A program made the translations under genes and the position numbers. From contig NZ_JACHMI010000001.1 of NCBI RefSeq assembly GCF_014207985.1, positions 6,803,001-6,867,000 of the forward strand: 64,000 bases of DNA, given 5' to 3'. Shown here in pieces: positions 24,248 through 32,778 of this stretch. Under the pieces are notes generated by a model. The model was not told the DNA's origin. It worked only from the letters and a program-made list of their open reading frames with translations, and made no database searches. The DNA is from Nonomuraea rubra (lineage in GTDB: Bacteria; Actinomycetota; Actinomycetes; Streptosporangiales; Streptosporangiaceae). Position 1 is the first letter of the stretch; each line of letters begins with the position of its first letter.

Positions 24248-25849
24248 GTGGCGCGGGGTCGTACGATCGCGATCGTGTCCGTCGCCACCGTGCTCGCGGT
24301 GGGGGCCGCGGCCGGTGGGGCGTACTGGGTGCTGCACACCAGGGGCACTCCGGCCGAGACTGCGCAGCGCTTCGCCGTGGCGTGGCAGGCCGGTGACAAG
24401 ACCCGCATGGCGGCCGAGCTGGCCAGGCCCGCGCAGCTCACCGCGTACGACCAGCAGCGCACCGCGCTCGCCGTCGAGTCGGCCGCCGTCAAGCTGGGCC
24501 GGGTCACCGAGCGTGACGACCGCGCCAGCGTCCCCTACACCGCCACGCTGAATCTGAAGAACATCGGCGAGTGGACCTACCAGGGCACGATCGACCTGGT
24601 GGTGGCCGACCGCACGTGGAAGGTCGACTGGAAGCCCGCGACGCTGCACCCGTCGATGACCGAGGGGGCCGCGTTCTCGCTCAAGACCAAGTGGCCGCAG
24701 CGCGCGGAGATCACCGACGCCGACGGCGAGCGCATCGACACCGGCACGGTCGGCGGCTCGGTGCAGCAGCTCGTCGGGTTCCTCGACAAGGCCACCAAGA
24801 AGGACGTCTCCAAGCTGGGCTCCTCCTACAAGGTCGGGCAGGCCGTCGGCCGCGGCGGGTTGCAGGAGACGTTCCAGGAGCAGCTCGCCGGCACCCCCGC
24901 GACCGAGATCAGGCTCGGCGACGAGACGCTGGAGACCATCGAGGGCACCGAGGGCGAGCCCATCCAGACGACGCTCGACCCGCGGACGCAGGCCGCGGCC
25001 GTGACCGCGGTCAAGGACATGAAGAAGCCCACCTCCATGGTCGCGATCAAGCCGTCCAGCGGCGAGATCCTGGCCGTGGTCAACAACGTGGGCGGGTTCA
25101 ACCGGGCGCTGGACGGCCGTTACCCGCCAGGCTCGACGTTCAAGGCGGTCACCGCGATCGGGCTGCTGGCGGCCGGGGTGTCGCCGCAGGACACGGTGAC
25201 CTGCCCGAAGAACGTCAACGTCGGCGGGCTTCCGATCCGCAACTCCGACGAGGAGTCGTTCGGGTCGATCTCGTTCCTCGACTCGTTCGCGCACTCGTGC
25301 AACACGACGTTCGCGCCGCTGGCGGAGTCGAAGCTGGGCGCGGACAAGCTGCTGGACGTGGCCGAGGAAGTGGGGTTCAACCAGCCGCTGAACATCGGGG
25401 TGCCGGCCACGAAGGCCAGCTTCCCCAGGGCCGAGTCCGACGCCGAGCTGGCCGCCGAGTCGTTCGGCCAGGCCAGGATCACGGCCAGCCCGCTGTCGAT
25501 GGCCTCGGTGGCCGCGGCCATCGCCGACGGCACGTGGCGCCCGCCGACGCTGGTGCCGTCGATCAAGCAGAAGGCCAAGGAGCGGGCGCTGCCCGACGGG
25601 GTGAAGTCCGCGCTGCACACGATGATGGCGGCCGTGGTGACCAAGGGCACCGCCAAGTCGGCGGGGCTGCCGGCGGGCACCCACGGCAAGACCGGCACGG
25701 CCGAGTACGGCACGGGCGAGAAGCTGAACTCCCACGCCTGGTTCATGGGCTTCAAGGGGGACGTCGCGTTCGCCGTGGTCGTCGAGGGTGGGGGCGGCGG
25801 CGGTGCGGTGGCCGCCCCGGTCGCGGCCACGTTCCTCAAGAACCTCTAG
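24248..25849 (+). CDS. Penicillin-binding protein, class B-like with NTF2/MecA-type N-terminal domain
   Basis: A 533-residue protein with GTG start. An N-terminal membrane anchor (IAIVSVATVLAVGAAAGGAY) is followed by an NTF2-like MecA_N domain (about residues 35-140: ETAQRFAVAWQAGDKTRMAA), a dimer-type linker and a transpeptidase domain. The catalytic motifs are STFK (Ser ~296, YPPGSTFKAVTA), SCN (about 350, AHSCNTTFAP) and KTG (about 480, HGKTGTAEYG). It cross-links peptidoglycan outside the membrane. The final GGGGGGAVAAPVAATFLKNL is usual for actinobacterial PbpA-like proteins. Its 3' end overlaps the convergent hydrolase by 4 nt. Confidence 0.93.
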   Translation: MARGRTIAIVSVATVLAVGAAAGGAYWVLHTRGTPAETAQRFAVAWQAGDKTRMAAELARPAQLTAYDQQRTALAVESAAVKLGRVTERDDRASVPYTATLNLKNIGEWTYQGTIDLVVADRTWKVDWKPATLHPSMTEGAAFSLKTKWPQRAEITDADGERIDTGTVGGSVQQLVGFLDKATKKDVSKLGSSYKVGQAVGRGGLQETFQEQLAGTPATEIRLGDETLETIEGTEGEPIQTTLDPRTQAAAVTAVKDMKKPTSMVAIKPSSGEILAVVNNVGGFNRALDGRYPPGSTFKAVTAIGLLAAGVSPQDTVTCPKNVNVGGLPIRNSDEESFGSISFLDSFAHSCNTTFAPLAESKLGADKLLDVAEEVGFNQPLNIGVPATKASFPRAESDAELAAESFGQARITASPLSMASVAAAIADGTWRPPTLVPSIKQKAKERALPDGVKSALHTMMAAVVTKGTAKSAGLPAGTHGKTGTAEYGTGEKLNSHAWFMGFKGDVAFAVVVEGGGGGGAVAAPVAATFLKNL

Positions 25850-26706
25850 CCCTTCAGGAAGCGGCGGATCTCCTCGGCCACCCGCTCCGGACGCCCGCGC
25901 TGGGAGGTGTTCTGCGTGGCGCCGTGGTCGAGGCCGTCCATGACCACGCGCCGGGCCCGCGGCATGACGCGCTCCAGCTCGGCGAGCGCGGACCTCAGGT
26001 AGCCCTGGCTCCTGGTGCCGCCGAGCAGCAGCGTCTCCACCTCGACCGACCCGTAGGCCGCGAAGTCCGCGGGGGCCTCGGCCACGAGCTGGATGTCCTG
26101 GCGCTGGGTCGGGGCCAGCTCCCTGAACGTCGGCCCCTCCCCCGCCGCCCCGTCCTGGCTCTTCAGCATCAGGCCCGTCAGCCACTCCTGCACGCGGCGG
26201 GGCAGCGCGTTGAACAGCGGCGGGCCGAGCCGGGCGGCGCGCATGCCGGTGACGAGCGCCGCGGGGATCCTGCCCTCGGCGATCTCGCGGTCGAAGCGCG
26301 CCAGGCTGCCGCTCAGATCGGTGCCGCCGAGGCCCAGCGGGGGCTCGAAGAGGACGGCCTTGGCCAGGGAGTCGGGGGCGGTGAGCGCGGTGTGCAGGGT
26401 GATGATCGCGCCCGAGCTGACGCCGACGGCGTAGCGGGCGCCGGTGGCCTTCAGTACGGCGCCGAGGTCCTCGGCCTCGCGGGCGAGCCCGTGATCCGGG
26501 CCCGCGGGGCCGCTGTCGCCCCGGCCCCGGCGGTCGGGCAGGTAGCAGGTGAAGTCGGTGGCCAGGGCTTCGGCCAGCTCCAGCTGGCTGTGCGAGGTCT
26601 GCATGGCGCCGTGCACGATCACTAAGCCGGGGCCCTGCCCGGTCTCGCGGTAGCTGATCGTGGTGCCGTCGGCGGACGTCACGGTGCCGGTGGTGGTCGT
26701 GGTCAT
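25846..26706 (-). CDS. Alpha/beta hydrolase
   Basis: A 286-residue protein beginning with a run of Thr (MTTTTTGTVTSADGTTISYR). Oxyanion strand is LVIVHGAMQ, the nucleophile elbow GVSSGA puts Ser97 in place, and GLDHGATQ near the end gives the base His. PDRRGRGDSGP is the usual turn after strand 4. Substrate unknown. It lies 67 nt after the PadR regulator gene on the same strand and is probably its target. The short gap contains a direct repeat, ctgtccgtatcag, whose second copy overlaps the end of the PadR gene. Confidence 0.88.
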   Translation of the reverse strand: MTTTTTGTVTSADGTTISYRETGQGPGLVIVHGAMQTSHSQLELAEALATDFTCYLPDRRGRGDSGPAGPDHGLAREAEDLGAVLKATGARYAVGVSSGAIITLHTALTAPDSLAKAVLFEPPLGLGGTDLSGSLARFDREIAEGRIPAALVTGMRAARLGPPLFNALPRRVQEWLTGLMLKSQDGAAGEGPTFRELAPTQRQDIQLVAEAPADFAAYGSVEVETLLLGGTRSQGYLRSALAELERVMPRARRVVMDGLDHGATQNTSQRGRPERVAEEIRRFLKG

Positions 26707-26773
26707 GATGGCTCCCCTTCTCGCCTTGAGCCGGCCGGGCGGCCCTGTCCGTATCAGGCGGCTTCTGTCCGTA

Positions 26774-27421
26774 TCAGTCGGCCGGGCGGCCCCTGTCTGC
26801 GAGGTCCGCCACGTCGGGCGACATTTCGCCCGTCCGGTGATATGTCTGCCATTCCGTCAGGCCGGGGAACGTGCCCCCGTCCAGCTCCGCCAGCAGCGAC
26901 CGCACCCAGCCGGCCTGGGCCTGCCGCATCGCCAGCGCGTACTCCGACTCGACGAGGAACAGCCGGGGCACCTCGGCCCGCTCCTGCTCCAGCGCCCGCC
27001 GGTCGGCCTCGATCTGGTCCTCCAGCAGCTCCAGCCGCTGCCGCAGCAGCGGCGCGACCTCTTCGGGGCCGAGGCCGGCCATCACCGACAGGCCCGCCTC
27101 GAACGCCGACGGCTCCCGGCGCGGCTCGGACAGCAGCTCCCTGGTCCAGTCGTCGGCCTCCCGGCGGCCCGCGTCGGTGATGCGGTAGACGGTGCGCTCG
27201 GGGCGGGCACCCTGGCGGCCGCTCTCCACCGCCTCCAGGAGGCCGTGTTTCTCCAGGTTGCGGACGACGGTGTAGAGGGAGCCCCACTTGATCGGCATGT
27301 CCTGGTCCTTGCCGCGGGAGCGCAGGACGGAGGCCATCTCGTAGGGGTGCATGGGGCGCTGGACGACGACGGTGAGCACGGCCAGCGCCAGCAGGTTGCT
27401 CACGGGACGTCGTCGGGGCAT
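26774..27421 (-). CDS. PadR-family transcription regulator
   Basis: A 215-residue PadR protein. ATG 27421 is preferred, with AAGGAG 5 nt upstream; a GTG at 27427 is the alternative. The winged helix is recognisable: LLALAVLTVVVQRPMHPYEM, DMPIKWGSLYTVVRNLEKHG, and the wing RTVYRITDAGRREADDWTRE. The C-terminal half is a long helical dimerisation region. It lies between an upstream NmrA-like gene (27-nt gap) and a downstream hydrolase gene, all leftward. A TACTCG-N4-CGAGTA palindrome just upstream is a likely site for autoregulation. Confidence 0.93.
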   Translation of the reverse strand: MPRRRPVSNLLALAVLTVVVQRPMHPYEMASVLRSRGKDQDMPIKWGSLYTVVRNLEKHGLLEAVESGRQGARPERTVYRITDAGRREADDWTRELLSEPRREPSAFEAGLSVMAGLGPEEVAPLLRQRLELLEDQIEADRRALEQERAEVPRLFLVESEYALAMRQAQAGWVRSLLAELDGGTFPGLTEWQTYHRTGEMSPDVADLADRGRPAD

Positions 27422-27448
27422 CTCCACTCCTTCACCCGGGTTGCCTGT

Positions 27449-28387
27449 CTACCTTACTCGTAGGCGAGTATACGCAGGCGGATATTCGTCGGCAAGGGTC
27501 TCCCGGAAGGCTCGCGGCGGGCGGCCCGTGATCCGCTCGACGGTGCCGGTGACCCGCTCCTCCGACCCGCCGCGGAGGTCGTCGTCGAGCGCGGCCAGCA
27601 CGGCGGCGTACTCGGCGGGCAGGCCGCGCGCGGCGAAGTGCGCGGCCAGCTCGTCCACGGAGACCGCCCGGTGGCGGACCGGGCGGCCGTGCCGCTCGGC
27701 GAGCAGGGCGGCGACGTCGTCGTAGCTCAGCGCCTCCGGGCCGGTCAGGACGTGGGCGGTGTCGTGCGACCGCTCGTCGGTGAGGGCGTGGCCGGCGACG
27801 GCGGCGATGTCGCCCGCGTCGATGAAGGCCACCCTGCCGTCGCCCGTGGCCGACAGGATCTCGCCGTCCCGCTCTCGCAGTTCCAGGGACGGGCCCGTGA
27901 AGTTCTGCATGAACCACGACGGCCGCAGCACCGCCCACTCGGGCATCATCGTGCGGACCAGGCGGTGCACCGCACCGAGCCCCGGCCCGCCCTCCGGCAC
28001 GGCGGACGAGCTGAGCTGCACCACTCGCCGCACTCCCTGGCGTACGGCCTCTTCGAGGAAGGGCTCGACGAAGGGGACGGGATCGGTCACCCCGGTGGGC
28101 GCGACGAGGTAGACGGCGGAGATCCCGCGCAGCGCGGGCGCGTACGTCCGCCGCTCCGCCCAGTCGAAGCGCACGTACGGGCCCGGCGCGCCGCTCACCG
28201 CACGGACGGGCACACCCGATCCGCGGCTGCCCGCACGGACGGACCCGGTCGGGGTCCGGCTCGCCGCGCGGTCGGACCCGGCCGGGGTGCGGCTGGCCGG
28301 GCGGACGGGGACGCCGCGTTCGTGCAGGAAGGCGGCCACGCGGGAGCCGGTGGTGCCGGTCGCGCCGAGTACGAGCACCTCGCTCAT
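27449..28387 (-). CDS. NmrA-like NAD(P)-binding oxidoreductase with a repeat insertion
   Basis: A 312-residue atypical SDR protein beginning MSEVLVLGATGTTGSRVAAF, with the Rossmann motif GATGTTG. VVQLSSSAVPEG, AVLRPSWFMQNF and FIDAGDIAAVAGHAL are NmrA-family blocks. Between residues ~25 and 70 it has an extra Ser/Arg/Pro-rich stretch. In it GVPVRPASR recurs as GVPVRAVSG and ASRTPAGSDRA as ASRTPTGSVRA, so the gene carries an internal duplication. The ATG overlaps the SnoaL-like gene stop as ATGA. Role unknown, perhaps redox sensing or reduction of a small molecule. Confidence 0.88.
   Translation of the reverse strand: MSEVLVLGATGTTGSRVAAFLHERGVPVRPASRTPAGSDRAASRTPTGSVRAGSRGSGVPVRAVSGAPGPYVRFDWAERRTYAPALRGISAVYLVAPTGVTDPVPFVEPFLEEAVRQGVRRVVQLSSSAVPEGGPGLGAVHRLVRTMMPEWAVLRPSWFMQNFTGPSLELRERDGEILSATGDGRVAFIDAGDIAAVAGHALTDERSHDTAHVLTGPEALSYDDVAALLAERHGRPVRHRAVSVDELAAHFAARGLPAEYAAVLAALDDDLRGGSEERVTGTVERITGRPPRAFRETLADEYPPAYTRLRVR
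27455..27470. promoter_or_regulatory. Candidate PadR operator
   Basis: Perfect inverted repeat tactcg-tagg-cgagta about 35 nt upstream of the padR-type start codon, overlapping the end of the NmrA-like gene. Confidence 0.5.
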
Positions 28388-28818
28388 CGGGCGCCGCCGG
28401 AGAAGGCGTCGTTCAGCTCGTCCGAGCCGCCCATGATCTCGGCGGCGGCCAAGGGGCTCCAGTAGTCGCGGTAGCTCCGGATCCTCCCGTCGCGCACGGC
28501 GATCACCGCGACGTACCGCAGCCGGTACGGCCTGCCCGTGGCCACCACGAACCCGGCGGCCTCGAACTCGACGATCACCACCTCGGGATCGACGCTCTGG
28601 TGCACCGTCTTCTCGGTGACCTCCCGCATGTCCAGGATGTCGGGGTAGCCGCGCATGTACTCCTCGACCGCGGCCCGCCCCACCACCCGCTGCGGGTAGC
28701 CGGGCTGCGCGAAGGGGAACTCCAGCACGCCGTCCTCCGCCCACAGGCCGGCGAAGGCCCGCATGTCCTTGGCGAGCAACAGCTCCACGGCGTGATCGAC
28801 CAGCTCACGTGCGTTCAT
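28384..28818 (-). CDS. SnoaL-like/NTF2-fold protein
   Basis: A 144-residue protein of the NTF2 superfamily (MNARELVDHAVELLLAKDMR, FAGLWAEDGVLEFPFAQPGY, then RDGRIRSYRDYWSPLAAAEI). This single-domain fold makes cyclases, isomerases and ligand-binding proteins; none of its specific catalytic signatures is evident. It is the first gene of a leftward set with the NmrA-like gene (ATGA overlap). It faces a divergent TetR gene across 93 nt that hold two similar operator-like sites, so the pair is probably TetR-controlled. Confidence 0.85.
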   Translation of the reverse strand: MNARELVDHAVELLLAKDMRAFAGLWAEDGVLEFPFAQPGYPQRVVGRAAVEEYMRGYPDILDMREVTEKTVHQSVDPEVVIVEFEAAGFVVATGRPYRLRYVAVIAVRDGRIRSYRDYWSPLAAAEIMGGSDELNDAFSGGAR

Positions 28819-28837
28819 CGGTGTTCTCCACACGTTT

Positions 28838-28891
28838 GGACGGTACGGTCCCGTCTCGTCGTCAACGTACCACGGGACGGCACCGTCCCGT
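28838..28891. promoter_or_regulatory. Two related operator-like sites for the divergent TetR regulator
   Basis: Site 2 (28872-28891) is acgggacggcaccgtcccgt, containing a perfect gggacgg-ca-ccgtccc palindrome. Site 1 (28838-28854), read on the other strand, is acgggaccgtaccgtcc, clearly the same motif. Both lie between the divergent SnoaL-like and TetR starts. Confidence 0.7.
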
Positions 28892-28911
28892 CCAATCGCT
28901 ACACTCGCCCC

Positions 28912-29502
28912 ATGACACGTCGCACCCCGTCCGGCGCAGCCGTTCTGCAGCCCTCCGTCACCAGCGCCATCACCGAAGCCGTGCTCGACGAGTGGGCCGA
29001 GCAGGGTTACGGGCGGCTGTCCATGGAGGCCGTGGCCAAGCGGGCAGGAGTGGGCAAGAGCGCGCTGTACCGCCGGTGGCCGTCCAAGCAGGAGATGGCG
29101 ATGTCGGTGATCTCCGAGTTCCTCGTGGCCTCGGCGTGGGCGCCGGACACCGGCTCGCTGCGGGGCGACCTGCGCGCGCTCCTGGACCAGCTGCTGGAGT
29201 GGATGACACACCCCCGCATCTCCCGCATCCTGCCGGACCTGATCGCCGAGGCCGCCAGGAACCCCGAGCTGGCCCGCGTGCACCAGGCGATGATCGGCGC
29301 GCCGCGGCGGGAGCGGGCCAGGCCGGTGTTCGAGCGCGCGATCGAGCGCGGGGAGCTGCCGTCGGGGACCGACGTGGAGCTCGCGCTCGATCTGGTCGCC
29401 GCGCCGGTCTACTGGCGGCTGACCGTCCGCGGCGTGGAGGCCGGGGCCGGTTACCTGGACTCGCTCACCGGCATGCTGCTCGCGGCCCTGCACGCACGGT
29501 GA
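28912..29502 (+). CDS. TetR-family regulator
   Basis: A 196-residue TetR protein. The helix-turn-helix is VLDEWAEQGYGRLSMEAVAK then RAGVGKSALYRRWPSKQEMA. The C-terminal domain has LLDQLLEWMTHPRISRILPD and AAPVYWRLTV, the TetR_C pattern of regulators found beside SDR and NTF2-type enzymes. It starts at ATG 28912, 21 nt after an operator-like palindrome, so it is probably autoregulated and represses the divergent SnoaL-like/NmrA-like pair. The ligand is unknown. Confidence 0.92.
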   Translation: MTRRTPSGAAVLQPSVTSAITEAVLDEWAEQGYGRLSMEAVAKRAGVGKSALYRRWPSKQEMAMSVISEFLVASAWAPDTGSLRGDLRALLDQLLEWMTHPRISRILPDLIAEAARNPELARVHQAMIGAPRRERARPVFERAIERGELPSGTDVELALDLVAAPVYWRLTVRGVEAGAGYLDSLTGMLLAALHAR

Positions 29503-29527
29503 TGAACCACGTCGCAGGCACGGGGTT

Positions 29528-29599
29528 GAGCCGCGCCGCCGCCGCGGGGCTGAGCCGGGCTGAGAGTGCGAGATTGAGCCGGGCTGAGGGCGTGGGGTT
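29528..29599. repeat. 24-bp tandem repeat, three units
   Basis: Three 24-nt units, each beginning gagccg, in the gap between the TetR and MerR genes (the second and third begin gagccgggctgag). The frame is open through the repeat on both strands, but no gene is convincing there. Confidence 0.8.
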
Positions 29600-29635
29600 G
29601 AGTCTCCAGCGGGTGGAAGGTGCAGGCTGCCGGGT

Positions 29636-30550
29636 GTGAGTGACGGGCTCTACACGATCGGGGAGCTGGCTCGCCGCACCGGGCTGCCGGTGCGGACGAT
29701 CAGGTTCTGGTCCGACCGCGGCGTGCTGCCGCCCACCGGCCGGTCGGCGGGCGGTTACCGCCTGTACGACGAGGCCGCGGTGACCCGGCTCGGCCTGGTG
29801 CGCATGCTGCGCGAGCTGGGCGTCGGGCTGGAGGCCGTACAGGAGGTCCTGGCGCGGCGGGTCACGGTGGCCGAGGTGGCGCGGCTGCAGTTGCGCACCG
29901 TGGACGCCGAGCTGCGGGCCCTGCGGGCGCGCAGGGCCGTGCTGAGCCTGATCTCCGAACGAGGCACTTCCAACGAGGAGACGTTGATGTTGCACAGGCT
30001 GAGCCGGATTTCCGCGGCCGAACGGCGGGAGATCGTGGCGGAGTTCGTGTCGGGCACGTTCGACGGGATCGAGCTGGACGGCGACGCCGCCGTCATCGCG
30101 GACTGGATGCGCGAGCTGCCCGACTCCCCCTCGCCCGAGCAGGTGGAGGCGTGGGTGGAGCTGGCCGAGCTGATCTCCGACGAGGACTTCCGGCGGCGGC
30201 TGCGCCGGATCGCGCTGGCCGGGGCGGGGCCGCTGCCCGCGTACGAGCTGCGTTCCCGGGTGCTGGACGAGGCCGGGCCCGCGCTGGCGAGCGGGGTGGA
30301 TCCAGCGTCGGAGGCGGGACGGCGGGTGCTCGATCTGGTCGCCGGGCCGGCGGTGGACAGGGCGGCGGTGGAAAGGGCGGCGGTGGAAAGGGCGGCGCTG
30401 CTGGAGTGGATGGAGACGGTGGCGGACGAGCGGGTGGAGCGGTACTGGGCGCTGCTGGCGGCGCTCAACGGCCACCAGCGGTCGGAGCCCGCCGTGCCCG
30501 CCTTCACCTGGGTGATCGCCGCCCTGCGTGCCCACGGGACCGGCTCCTGA
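29636..30550 (+). CDS. MerR-family regulator with large C-terminal domain
   Basis: A 304-residue protein with GTG start. The N-terminal MerR helix-turn-helix is YTIGELARRTGLPVRTIRFW then SDRGVLPPTGRSAGGYRLYD. A coiled-coil dimer helix follows (VAEVARLQLRTVDAELRALR). The rest (about residues 115-304) is a helical domain seen in other actinobacterial MerR-like proteins, with an Ala/Glu/Arg run in which AAVERAAVERAA repeats. No metal-binding Cys pair is visible, so an organic effector is more likely than a metal. No obvious target beyond the OsmC gene downstream. Confidence 0.9.
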   Translation: MSDGLYTIGELARRTGLPVRTIRFWSDRGVLPPTGRSAGGYRLYDEAAVTRLGLVRMLRELGVGLEAVQEVLARRVTVAEVARLQLRTVDAELRALRARRAVLSLISERGTSNEETLMLHRLSRISAAERREIVAEFVSGTFDGIELDGDAAVIADWMRELPDSPSPEQVEAWVELAELISDEDFRRRLRRIALAGAGPLPAYELRSRVLDEAGPALASGVDPASEAGRRVLDLVAGPAVDRAAVERAAVERAALLEWMETVADERVERYWALLAALNGHQRSEPAVPAFTWVIAALRAHGTGS

Positions 30551-30643
30551 GGCTCGCGGGCGGATTCGATACCGTTCGAACGGAAAGGACCGGCGGGGGC
30601 CAGCCCTCGCCGGTGGAGCCACGGACAGCGAGGACGGCCGCCG

Positions 30644-31114
30644 ATGAGCCGCGAGCACCACTACCAGACCATCGTGACCTGGACGGGCAACAAGGGCACC
30701 GGCACCAGCGGCTACCGCGACTTCGGGCGCGAGCACGAGCTGTCCGCCGACGGCCCGCCGGTCATCGGGGGCAGCTCCGACCCCGCGTTCCGCGGCGACC
30801 CGGCGCGCTGGAACCCCGAGCAGCTCCTGGTCGGCTCCCTGTCGCAGTGTCACATGCTGTGGTACCTGCACAAGTGCGCCACGGCCGGCGTGATCGTCAC
30901 CGAGTACACCGACACCGCGACCGGCATCATGGCCGAGAGCGCGGAGGGCGGTCACTTCACCGAGGTGGTGCTGCACCCGGTGGTCACCGTGTCGGCGCAG
31001 GAGATGGCCGAGACCGCACTCGCCCTGCACGCCGACGCCCACAAGTCGTGCTTCATCGCCAACTCGGTCAACTTCCCGGTCCGCCACGAGCCCACCGTCC
31101 GGGTGTCCGGCTGA
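30644..31114 (+). CDS. OsmC/Ohr-family peroxide-reducing protein
   Basis: A 156-residue OsmC-like protein with both redox cysteines of the family: C69 in SLSQCHMLWYL and C136 in AHKSCFIANSVNFPV. WNPEQLLVGSLSQCHMLWYL is the classic helix around the first Cys. These homodimers reduce organic hydroperoxides with a dihydrolipoyl donor. About 60 nt upstream is the 12-bp palindrome ccgttcgaacgg (30572-30583), a possible operator. The MerR-type gene precedes it on the same strand with a 93-nt gap. Confidence 0.92.
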   Translation: MSREHHYQTIVTWTGNKGTGTSGYRDFGREHELSADGPPVIGGSSDPAFRGDPARWNPEQLLVGSLSQCHMLWYLHKCATAGVIVTEYTDTATGIMAESAEGGHFTEVVLHPVVTVSAQEMAETALALHADAHKSCFIANSVNFPVRHEPTVRVSG

Positions 31115-31165
31115 CCCGCGAACCCCGCCGCGCGGCCGGCCGGCTTCATGGGCGGCCGGTCGGCT

Positions 31166-31891
31166 TCATGAACTGTCGCCCTCGGGCTCGTAGTCGAGGC
31201 CGAGCCTGGGCGCGATCTCGCGCAGGCACTCCTCGAACACCGGCTCCATGTCCGAGTAGACGAAGTCGAGCTGGTTCAGCACCTCCATGCAGAGCAGGCC
31301 GTAGAGCCTGATCCAGCACGACATGAACACGTGGATCGCCTCCACGGGCAACCTCATGCCGGTGGAGGCCGCGTACGCCCGCAGTTGCTCCCTGATCGCC
31401 ACGGGCAGTTCCCCGGCGGCGGGCACCGGGAACCGCCGGCTCTCCCACAGCTCGGCGATCTCCTCCAGGAAGACCTGCTCGAAGTCGCGCCCGGCCAGCT
31501 CGCGCGGCGAGTCCGGCCGCCGCTCGGCCGTGATCGGGCTGGCGAACACCCAGCCGAACTCGGCCCGGTGCGACACGGCCCAGCGCCGCATCGCCCGGCA
31601 CGCCGCCAGCAGCCGCGCGCCGTGCTCCCCCGGCGGGCAGGCGTCGCGAGCCGCCTCCATGGCCTCCGTCAGCTCGCGGAAGAAGTCGGCCGTCACTGCC
31701 CCGACCAGCTCGTCGTGCCCGGCGAAGTAGTGGTAGAGCGCCGGCCCGCTCATGCCCATCTCCCTGGCCACCGCGTTGATCGTGACGGCCTGCGACCCCT
31801 GCTCGATCAGCAGCCTGCGCGCCGCCGCGCGGATCTCCGCCAGCGTCGCCTGCCGGACCCGTTCGCGCCTGCTGACGCCCTGTGCGGTCAT
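31166..31891 (-). CDS. TetR-family regulator divergent from the siderophore-interacting protein
   Basis: A 241-residue TetR protein. The helix-turn-helix reads ARRLLIEQGSQAVTINAVAR then EMGMSGPALYHYFAGHDELV. The C-terminal part has WAVSHRAEFGWVFASPITAE and VFMSCWIRLYGLLCMEVLNQ, the TetR_C_13-like layout common in actinobacteria. It starts 93 nt from the divergent flavin-binding gene, with an inverted repeat between them. Control of that reductase gene is the most likely role. Confidence 0.92.
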   Translation of the reverse strand: MTAQGVSRRERVRQATLAEIRAAARRLLIEQGSQAVTINAVAREMGMSGPALYHYFAGHDELVGAVTADFFRELTEAMEAARDACPPGEHGARLLAACRAMRRWAVSHRAEFGWVFASPITAERRPDSPRELAGRDFEQVFLEEIAELWESRRFPVPAAGELPVAIREQLRAYAASTGMRLPVEAIHVFMSCWIRLYGLLCMEVLNQLDFVYSDMEPVFEECLREIAPRLGLDYEPEGDSS

Positions 31892-31937
31892 CCGCCCACC
31901 TCTCCTGACGATCCGTTGACATCCTAGTGCATCTATG

Positions 31938-31960
31938 TTTCCTTAATGGCTCTAAGAAAA
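31938..31960. promoter_or_regulatory. Candidate TetR operator
   Basis: Inverted repeat tttcctta-N7-taagaaaa (7 of 8 matched) in an AT-rich patch between the divergent TetR and siderophore-interacting protein starts. Confidence 0.5.
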
Positions 31961-31983
31961 CTTACCCTCAATAAGGAGTCGTC

Positions 31984-32730
31984 ATGGCGCCCAACCCTCT
32001 GGCGAGTACCTTCGCCAAGTACGTCATGGAGGCCGAGGTGACCGAGACCGGCCTGGTCACGCCCACCATGCGGCGCATCCGCCTGGCGACGGGGACGCCC
32101 ATCGCGTTCCCGTACCGGCCGGGGCAGCACATCCGCGTCCAGATCAACGACCCACTGTCCGTCTACGGGATCCTGCGCCCGGCCGAGACGCTGCGGACGT
32201 ACACGATCTGGGAGCTCGACCCGGACCGGCGGGGGCTGGAGCTGCGCGCCCACCTGTACGACGGGGACGGCATCGGGCTGCGCTGGGCCCGGGAGGCGGC
32301 GCCGGGGGACCCGGTGACGTTCTGGTGGCCGCAGGGGGACTTCTTCACCCGGGACGAGGCGCCGTTCCACCTGTTCGCCGGGGACGAGACGGCCAGCGCG
32401 GCGTTCGGCCCGATGGTGCGCGCGCTCGGGGAGGGCGCGCGGGTGCACGGGGTGCTGGAGAGCGAGTCCGCCGAGCACGACCCGCCCATGCCCGGCCCGC
32501 ACGAGCTGCGCCGCGTGCACCGGCGTGGCGCGCCGGCCGCGTCCTCGGAGACGCTGCTCACCGCGGTGGCCGGCCTGGAGCTGCCCGGCAACACCGGCGC
32601 CGCCTACCTGGCGGGTGAGGCGCGTACGTGCCGGCTCATCCGCGACTTTCTCGTACGCGAGCGCAACTGGCCCCGCAAGGCCATCAAGGTCAAGCCGTTC
32701 TGGACGCCGGGCAAGCGCGGCCTGCACTGA
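31984..32730 (+). CDS. Siderophore-interacting protein (flavin-dependent ferric-siderophore reductase)
   Basis: A 248-residue protein. The FAD-binding domain has RPGQHIRVQI and the flavin motif R71-T-Y-T (LRTYTIWELDPDRRGLELRA). The NAD(P)-binding domain has HLFAGDETASAAFGPMV and AAYLAGEARTCRLIRDFL. It ends in KVKPFWTPGKRGLH, the typical SIP C-terminus. It releases iron from imported ferric siderophores in the cytoplasm. No IdeR/DmdR iron box was recognised; instead a TetR gene faces it. Confidence 0.94.
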   Translation: MAPNPLASTFAKYVMEAEVTETGLVTPTMRRIRLATGTPIAFPYRPGQHIRVQINDPLSVYGILRPAETLRTYTIWELDPDRRGLELRAHLYDGDGIGLRWAREAAPGDPVTFWWPQGDFFTRDEAPFHLFAGDETASAAFGPMVRALGEGARVHGVLESESAEHDPPMPGPHELRRVHRRGAPAASSETLLTAVAGLELPGNTGAAYLAGEARTCRLIRDFLVRERNWPRKAIKVKPFWTPGKRGLH

Positions 32731-32778
32731 AGGCCCCAGGTGGCCCGGTGGGCAGGCCGCCTGGGGTCCGCTGAGACT

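Noticed and set aside
28809..29639. 276-codon frame reading through the TetR gene and the 24-bp repeat
   Set aside because: It is an alternative frame of the TetR gene with Arg/Ala/Gly-rich low-complexity product.
30572..30583. ccgttcgaacgg as a LexA box before the OsmC gene
   Set aside because: It lacks the TCGAAC-N4-GTTCGA spacing. It may be a different operator but is not an SOS box.
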